Positions 56,531 through 64,000 of a stretch of 64,000 nt of DNA are shown here, one piece after another. The stretch spans positions 62,001-126,000 of the forward strand of contig JAODUO010001309.1 in the NCBI GenBank assembly GCA_025642075.2, read 5' to 3'. The DNA comes from Ridgeia piscesae (lineage: Eukaryota > Annelida > Polychaeta > Sabellida > Siboglinidae). Made by a program: the position numbers and the translations under genes. Every line of letters starts with the position of its first letter. The stretch's first letter is position 1. Under the pieces are notes generated by a model. It was not told the origin of the DNA. It searched no databases and saw nothing but the letters and a program-made list of their open reading frames with translations.

Positions 56531-57410
56531 CTCTTCTGGGGGGAAATACCATGCAGAAGGCTGTCATAACTCTATGGATTACCTGCACTACTTTCTATAT
56601 TATATTTGTGTTATTATTAATACACTGGGCATTTACATCATCTAACATAACAAATATTAAAAACGGAGCGCGGTTTCCACTATTTGTTTCACGTTACATC
56701 CTCGCAGCCACGTGATCAGTAGCTAAACCTTTTACGATCTGAAATACATTAATGTGTGTTATATGTGCTATCACCTATCATAATTATTGGCATTAGTTGG
56801 ACGAAATGTAACGACAGAATTCGTTTTTACGGCCGTAAAAAGCTCACACACAACCAACTACCTTTTCAAGCCGATTTTGATATACTAAAACGAGTTGACA
56901 AAGCAAAATATATATGGCTAGCGATCACAGGCAACCTATCATGGTCATCAGAAATCTCCCAAACTTGTAACAGACAGCGCCAATGCCACTCTATATTTTA
57001 AAATTCATATGCATTCGACGTGTACTGTATCAAAACATGATAATTTCGCATGAGTATTTACTCTGCTACATTTATCTTGCAAATCAATGCGATTCGAAAA
57101 CTTCATTTAACTTTGCAAATTTCTCTTCAAATAGTTTTAATAATAAAAGTTGTAAATACATATGCAACATGAGCTTCAGAAAAATGCACGACATTGCTCC
57201 AGCCGAATCTTGGTTTTGTAAAGTGACAGTAACCTCGGTAGTAGCACATTTACAATATTCGGGCCTGTAGCTGGGTAACCTTTAATATAGGATGCCCCAA
57301 AAACCTTAATGTTAAGGCAGCCAAAATGCGTTAGATCCTAGTACGTTATGAGAAGTTATTTATCGCTATCAAGAGTTTTACCAAATCTGTGATCGGCACG
57401 TTTGCCCTAC
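56531..57410. other. Intron between L1 B and L2 A
   Basis: A plus-strand fragment near 56835-56960 (HNQLPFQADFDILKRVDKAK, then YIWLAITGNLSWSSEI) recalls the L-G-V-x-I-x-x-x-L-x-W step of LINE reverse transcriptases and is probably a small LINE remnant. Otherwise nothing. Confidence 0.45.
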
Positions 57411-57641
57411 CTTCAACACGAAAGACTTGCACATCACATAAAGCTAGTGTTGCTTTTTCTTCCTGCGTTGTGATCATCACGAATCGTCCAACAACCACTG
57501 CAGTGCATAAAACAAGTCTTGTCTTGTCAGTGGAAAATACATCTTCTGCGTTTACTCTGGCACACTCCGCAGCTTCGCCGTTGGCTGGTCGTGATGTGAA
57601 CGTACGCAATACATCGATGACTACATCTCGAAGTCGGCATT
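57411..57641 (-). CDS. F-type lectin domain L1, exon B (divergent)
   Basis: A 77-codon exon: CRLRDVVIDVLRTF, AAECARVNAEDVF, TRLVLCTAVVVGRFVMI and LALCDVQVFRVEG. It shows the R-L start, two central cysteines and the final L-C-D-V-Q-V-F. Acceptor TTCACCAG above 57641, donor GTAGGG below 57411, phase 1-1. L-C-D-V and R-V-E-G instead of LCEV-YG set it apart from the others. Confidence 0.87.
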
Positions 57642-57942
57642 CTGGTGAAGAACAACAGAACAAAGTTTGCATACTTGCGGATGAGAGTTGGTGCAACTTA
57701 TTTGAGACACACTGAATGTGCTAAAACAAGGAAATACGTACAATTGGTTATAAGGATAATATACACCAAACAATCAGGTAGGGGACGACTGGAAAACAAA
57801 ATGGAGTAATATGGAAAGATTAAGCTTGGCATTAATTTAAGCGAAGAAAGACCCATGAAAGGCAATCGTTGACAGCAAAAACGGCGTAAGAGAGTTGAGT
57901 GGAGCATATTCTATATTAAGTTTAGCAGCAACCTTTATTTAC

Positions 57943-58215
57943 CCAGCGTTTTACTGCAACGTGTCCACTTCACACCGTGAATAATGCTTGAAGCACCCAT
58001 GTCAACCTGCCACCAGGGCTTCGTAACAGCTGAATTTGGCTTTATGCTGACACACTTCATGTTGCCCTCGTGTATTACCTTCCATTTGGAACTTGTATAC
58101 ACATGTCTAGCTTCTTCGGTTGCAGCCTTAAACATTTTGATAAAAACTTTTGATTTTACGACATATGCATCAATGATTGAGCGAGTGCAACCAGTAGGTC
58201 CGGACCTCATATATC
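57943..58215 (-). CDS. Divergent F-type lectin A-like exon, L1
   Basis: The frame keeps PWWQVDMGASSIIHGVKW and ends CSKTLG at a donor GTAAAT (phase 1), 301 bp upstream of L1 B, the normal A-B arrangement. The N-terminal part (ARHVYTSSKWKVIHEGNMKC) lacks NLALGKPT and AVDGN. The 5' end is uncertain: an in-frame stop just upstream limits it to about 58220, and the only nearby AG gives phase 2, unlike every other A exon. It could be the remnant of a degenerate domain or a differently organised first module. Confidence 0.6.
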
Positions 58216-58419
58216 AACATTTGAATGAACTGGCTTGATGAAAGCCCTTAGTAGGATACGCAAAAATCCACTATTTCATCGTTCTAGATTAAATAGTTCT
58301 CAAGTTACTGCACTTTTAAACACGGAACTAAAACTGGGTTGACAGCATCTTAAAATAAATAAACTGATTCGCTTTTCACAGGTTAATATCTCTTACACTA
58401 TACAGCTAAATACATTTTG

Positions 58420-59400
58420 AGAAATGGTTCTGGTCATCCCAATGGGGGAGTACCGCAAGGGACATTGTCTGGACCTAAATGATTCCTTGTTTACATAAAT
58501 GATTTAAGAACGACTGTTCAATTATATAAGTATGTAGATGACAGTACGTTATTTGAAATATGCGACAGAAATTATGTATCTGTTATACAAGAGTCGGTTG
58601 ATATTGTTGCTAGATGGACAGAACAGAATGACATGAAAATTAATTCGGAAAAATCAAAAGAAATAATCATTAGTTTTGCCCAAGATGGCAATTTCAGAAG
58701 CACTATCCCGAATATAAAGATTGATGGGAGGGATATAGCACAAGTTTGCCATGCCAAACTATTAGGTGTGACCATTTCTCAGGATCTGACATGGAACAAA
58801 AACGTGGATAATATTGTGAAAAAGGCTGGTAAACGCTTGTACATGTTATATCAGTTAAAGCGTGCAGGGATTACACACACAAAATCTGGTCAGTGTATAT
58901 GTTAGTGTGGTGAGACCACTTTTAGAATATGCATGTCCTGTATGGCACACTAACTTGCCCCAATATTTGTCTGACAATATTGAAGTTATACAAAAAAGGG
59001 CACTAAAATGTATTGTTCCTGGATTTGGGTTACGCGGAAATACTTAGACGTGTTAACCTGGATACGTTGAATGTAACACGAGACAGCATTTATAAAAAAT
59101 ATTTTAATAAAATTAAAGTCGGCACACACAGATTAAATCATCTGCTGCCTGACAAAAGACCTATCGAATATACTATTAGACAACAAAATGTGTACCCGTT
59201 ACCAGTTACTAGAACGAATAGATTCCGTAACTCCTTTATATAGTGGGCTTTATACAACTGTCAGTAAAAAGGCTATTAATACGGTATGATTTGCGGTATC
59301 ATATGTATTTCTATTGTATTTGTATGATGTTTTGATGAGTTAATTGTAACCTATTGTAATGTCAATCCAACTCAGTTGAGTTGCTAATAAAACTTGTGTT
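58420..59400 (+). mobile_element. CR1/L2-type LINE, 5'-truncated, frame-broken
   Basis: Reverse transcriptase from the GVPQGTLSGP box (58447) through YINDL, KYVDDSTLFEI (58530, catalytic Y-V-D-D), NDMKINSEKSKEIIISF, AKLLGVTISQDLTWNKNVDN, SVVRPLLEYACPVWHTNLPQ and YAEILRRVNLDTLNVT to RPIEYTIRQQNVYPLPVTRT. It then ends in a non-coding tail with GCTAATAAAAC near 59383. Breaks: a stop near 58480, and frameshifts near 58890 and 59030. It is the best-preserved retroelement in the window and lies in the gap between the VWD and lectin exons. Confidence 0.9.
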
Positions 59401-59574
59401 ATATGTTATATAATATATAGTTCACATAACTATATTTACAACATATATATAGTTTATGATTTAGGTTGATTTAAGTTGATCAATATTACGTATTGGTTAA
59501 ATTACTCGCGAAAGGGTTTTCTGAACTGGATTGTGAGAAAAATACATTTACTTCAAAAACTAATAGTATTTGGT

Positions 59575-59833
<259 letters not shown>

Positions 59834-60011
59834 AAATCAATAGTTTTTTACGTAAGTGTATTTTGCTCACAATCACAATATATTATATATATATATATAT
59901 ATATATTTCTGATACCACCAGTTCACTTGTACCGTTTACCTTAGTAGTAGACATAATTATCTTGTAATGACTCAAACATAGCCAATTGGAATATGGTCGG
60001 TATTTATGATA

Positions 60012-60998
<987 letters not shown>

Positions 60999-61120
60999 AA
61001 TCATCGTAAGTCGTAGTATTTTGACAGAGAAGGCTAGCGACCGTCCAAGTGTCTTAACCTCAACGACACAGTATGCGTTTCGAAGGATCAACGTATTTTG
61101 CTTGTAACTCATACTGATCC
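60999..61120 (-). CDS. VWD domain, third visible exon
   Basis: A 122-bp exon, phase 1 in and phase 0 out: ISMSYKQNTLILRN, VVEVKTLGRSLAFSVKILRL. The alternation of short strands around LILRN and SLAFSVKI fits the middle of a von Willebrand type D module. Acceptor TTGACAG above 61120, donor GTGAGT below 60999. The rest of the domain, which should start in phase 0, was not found before 58.2 kb. Confidence 0.75.
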
Positions 61121-61487
61121 CTGTCAATTATAGATTGTTAAATTATAACATGCATTTGGTTACCTTATAAACGTTTTATACATAAGACTCTTTGAACAAA
61201 TGCTCACTGAACAAAACGATATAAGCTTACTCCCATGCTTGTTTATAAACTGCACTATATGATATATGGATATATTTGATTATTATATATCTGACATCAA
61301 CATTCTAAATGTAATCTGGTGGAGGGAAACGATGGCTGTCAATATCAAATGCAGTGGTAGTACCATTGCACATTAATGTTTTAAGTTACTAAACACAAAA
61401 CCAACTTAATGAGGCAAGCAAAACCCGTAAATATTGCAAAGAATCATCGACACAACATAAATGCACTATTTGTGGTGAAATGTATAC

Positions 61488-61637
61488 CTGGAATACGCAG
61501 ATTGTTGATGTTCAAAAGACTCTGGTATTTTCCGTTAACTGTAACGTCAAGATCATTCTTCTTAACTTTAATGGTTGTGATCGACCCAGTGGTCTTCATA
61601 GCTAATGCCTGCCACACGACTTCATGCAACGCATCAC
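61488..61637 (-). CDS. VWD domain, second visible exon
   Basis: A 50-codon phase 1-1 exon: ALHEVVWQALAMKTTGSITT, IKVKKNDLDVTVNGK and NINNLRIPG. The pattern L-x-x-V-x-x-x-A-x-A followed by L-D-V-x-V-N-G is that of VWD modules in AMOP-VWD proteins. Acceptor ATGTCAG above 61637, donor GTATAC below 61488. Confidence 0.85.
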
Positions 61638-61732
61638 CTGACATAGAAATAGGACATTACATTCTAGATATAACAAATACAACATAGAAGATTCAATTTG
61701 TGTAGACCATAACTTTATATTATGTCACATAC

Positions 61733-61870
61733 CATTAATTGTCTTCACTTCAGCAGTTTCTCCTTGCATTGAAAACTGCTCGTCACGTATGATCCAGAAC
61801 ATACCAGTGTTATTAAATCTATAAGGACGACCGCCAATCGGTATTATATGCCCAAGACCGAAGCCAGCGC
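61733..61870 (-). CDS. VWD domain, first exon
   Basis: A 46-codon phase 1-1 exon: AGFGLGHIIPIGGRPYRFNN, TGMFWII, FSMQGETAEV. It matches the VWD opening F-G-D-P-H-I-x-T-x-D-G-x-x-Y-x-F-N-G-x-G-E-(Y/F), but the G-D-P-H box is G-L-G-H, so the autoproteolytic D-P bond known from some VWD proteins is absent. Acceptor TTTACAG above 61870, donor GTATGT below 61733. Confidence 0.9.
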
Positions 61871-62398
61871 CTGTAAAGAAAATCGTAGTTTGCCTTCATT
61901 ATACAGGTGACACGTGAATTGCATTAGCTATCCAAGAATGAATAGAATACATTAGTGACACGTCTCAACCCGAACTATTTCGGGTCAATAGTTGCTAAAC
62001 GAGTGTGGTACTGAAAGCGCATATCTATAATACATTTACTAACGTCACTGGCATATGTGCGTACGTGTATAATGTGTCTGGAGTGTCTCTGAATATAGGA
62101 GTAAAAACATGTTAAAGTCACATGGTACTTGTAATATTTAACGATAACCTAAGCGGGTGATTATACGAGTTTGGCCTAGAGAAACGTTAAAAATAGCCGA
62201 ATCCTAGCATTGATTTTGCAGCTTGAATCGTAACAAATAATATTGTTTCATTCTTGTTTTGGCATTGAGTTCAAATTACGATAACATCATGGTTTGGTTT
62301 GGTTTCCAAAAATTTGACCAGCTTGTCCGAGAGAAACGTCGTGTTCCAACAGTGCATACTATTCGCACATAATGTAAAGGACCCAATTAAACATGTAC
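61871..62398. other. Intron between AMOP and VWD
   Basis: No recognised element. Confidence 0.5.
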
Positions 62399-62631
62399 CG
62401 TGTTTATGCGGTTCAAAATAACCGGAACAGTCATCTAAGGGTCGTATCTTGCTGTAACCCTCCCGATCGCCGGCCAACTCGGTGCATAGTTTCTTATGCC
62501 AGTGCTCTTGCCGCAGATAAGTGAGAGGTTGCGAATGTGCGGACATCCTGATGACAGTTCCGCCGCCAACAATGCAAGGTATGAGCTCTCCGGTCTTGCT
62601 GTAGCAGCATTCCCGGCCCCATCCTTCCGGA
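62399..62631 (-). CDS. AMOP domain, second exon
   Basis: A 233-bp exon, phase 2 in and phase 1 out: RECCYSKTGELIPCIVGGGT, VIRMSAHSQPL, HWHKKLC, then YSKIRPLDDCSGYFEPHKHG. The C-C-Y-x-x-x-G-x-L start, the G-G-G-T-x-x-R step, the H-W and the Y-x-x-x-R-P-x-x-D-C-x-x-Y-x-P end are diagnostic for AMOP, an extracellular cysteine-rich domain of MUC4, SUSD2 and Mesh. Acceptor TTATATAG above 62631, donor GTACAT below 62399. The frame runs hydrophobic upstream of 62631, but it opens with GTG and lies in the intron, so it is not a signal peptide. Confidence 0.92.
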
Positions 62632-62953
62632 CTATATAACGACACAATGACGGCCACAACTAAACCAGCGTATTGCTTTCTCACACCAAATACATTTTAT
62701 CTTTTTTGCAATCGACAATGAATACATAACATTATTACATATCACAAAATATTAATTTACAACAATAATATTTCTTTCAAGTTTTCACAGGTTTACATTT
62801 ATTTGGGTGAAATTGCTATAACTCATGTTATATTAATTAGGGCACGTTGTATATGTCATGATAATTGTTACATGTCAACATTTCAAATTAATTCACTTTT
62901 ATAAACATTGCACGCACGATAATTATGTTGTATTCATAGATGTAACGTCATGA

Positions 62954-63217
<264 letters not shown>

Positions 63218-63619
63218 TAGAGCTATACACCCAGTATATATCGGAATCCATCTGGCTTGAATTATATTGTTCTCTTCTTCTTTATATTTTCAAAAACCGA
63301 TCTGTCTGGTTTAAGTGCAACTAACAACAATAGGTCTATACAGTTCTGATGAACTTATCGACCTCAGATTATATCAACATAGGCAGAAGGCTAGCCTACA
63401 AATGGTGCTTGAATGAACGCCGTCATGTGTTGATCACTGTTTTTGCAAAGTTCGGAACATGTTCGTGATTTCGTGAATCTGCATGCCATAAATGGGAAGC
63501 CACTGACCAAGAGTCAGTAAAGATGTTCAGAAGAGATGAGCACCACTATTTGATAAACCCACGGGAGCGTAAAGGTGAATTTTGAATTCTTCATTCGACA
63601 ATGTTATGTGTACACTTAC

Positions 63620-63795
63620 GTAGGGATTAGAGTGCGGAAACAGGTTGTATCGCGTCCTTTTAACGTCGACGTGATGACGTCATGAATGAATCGTTTATCT
63701 TTCTTGACGAGTTTGAGATTGCACGGACAACTAGTAATTTCACGGGGTTTTGGAGGGTCCATTTGTTCTGACTTGATCCATTGTGAACAAATTGG
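63620..63795 (-). CDS. AMOP domain, first exon
   Basis: A 176-bp exon, phase 0 in and phase 2 out: PICSQWIKSEQMDPP, SCPCNLKLVKKDKRFIHDV, TTCFRTLIPT. C-x-x-W-x-x-x-E and C-P-C-x-L-x-x-x-x-x-D-x-x-F are the opening pattern of AMOP domains. Acceptor ATCACAG above 63795, donor GTAAGT below 63620. It joins 62399-62631 with a Thr split codon. The upstream exons (perhaps NIDO or Ig-like, as in related proteins) lie beyond the window. Confidence 0.88.
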
Positions 63796-64000
63796 CTGTG
63801 ATTACAAAGAACAAATTATGAACGTAGAAGTACTCAAATGACTATATGTAATCGTTTACTGCCAGACCAAATTGCCAGTACACCTAACGTAACACATTAA
63901 AGATAACTGGAAGTCGGTGACACAATAATTCAACAAAGGTACTAAACGTATATTTTTAGTAGTTTGCCTAGTCCATGTTTACGTATTGCTTCTTTTATCT
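63796..64000. other. Intron sequence at right edge
   Basis: No exon recognised up to the window edge. Confidence 0.5.

Noticed and set aside
62399..62684. Signal peptide (RKQYAGLVVAVIVSLYS) before the AMOP second exon
   Set aside because: The frame opens with GTG, the stretch is upstream of a splice acceptor that restores the AMOP frame in phase 2, and the first AMOP exon lies 1 kb further upstream.

Overview
Overall: this is intron-rich, AT-rich animal nuclear DNA with very many dinucleotide microsatellites and relics of non-LTR retrotransposons, SINEs and hAT-type elements. The gene content (extracellular mosaic exons with phase-1 introns, F-type lectin, kringle, AMOP and VWD modules) and the LINE types fit a marine invertebrate. 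A lophotrochozoan such as a mollusc or annelid is my guess, but the sequence does not prove it. All recognisable coding exons lie on the minus strand, so the gene or genes read from high to low coordinates.

Layout in transcription order: at the right end (63.8-61.0 kb) five exons encode an AMOP domain and the first part of a von Willebrand type D (VWD) domain, as in MUC4, SUSD2 or Mesh-like proteins. From 58.2 kb to 0.6 kb there is a long series of exons for F-type lectin (fucolectin/FTP) domains. Each domain is split into an A exon (N-terminal half, NLALGKPT...AVDGN...WWxVDL...RGD) and a B exon (C-terminal half, ending LTLCEVxVYG) by a phase-1 intron. I number the domains L1 (57.9 kb) to L15 (0.6 kb). 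Thirteen A/B pairs are visible, one A exon has no partner (L2, 53.8 kb), and the B exon of L15 lies beyond the left edge. Every A and B exon from L2 to L15 starts and ends in phase 1, so all can be joined in frame. I cannot tell whether this is one very long gene or several; no terminal exon, stop or poly(A) site could be assigned.

Main observation: in L5, L11 and L14 the A and B halves are separated by a two-exon kringle cassette (Ka 101 bp, Kb 148-151 bp). The cassette as a whole is also phase 1-1. Constitutive splicing would place a kringle inside the F-type lectin fold, and skipping it would restore a plain lectin domain. The three copies sit in a triplicated three-domain super-unit: (L4,L5,L6), (L10,L11,L12) and (L13,L14,L15), with L7-L9 between the first and second copies. 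Introns of the copies still share non-coding sequence, so the super-units arose by segmental duplication. Of all the domains only L7 keeps the complete fucose-binding signature H-X26-R-X-D-X4-R. The other domains have each lost one or more of its residues, so most of the array may have changed or lost sugar binding.

The introns carry degraded LINEs (1.4, 7.9-10.0, 21.5, 33, 41 and 58.8 kb), SINE-like repeats (3.8, 13.2, 22.3 and 42.9 kb), a hAT element with a perfect 8-bp target-site duplication (16.5-18.0 kb), a 154-bp hAT-like MITE inserted in a SINE (13.1 kb), a 2.5-kb element bounded by inverted repeats (33.4-35.9 kb), and a decayed repeat-family ORF (54.9-56.5 kb). Function, sugar specificity and expression are inferred only from domain family.
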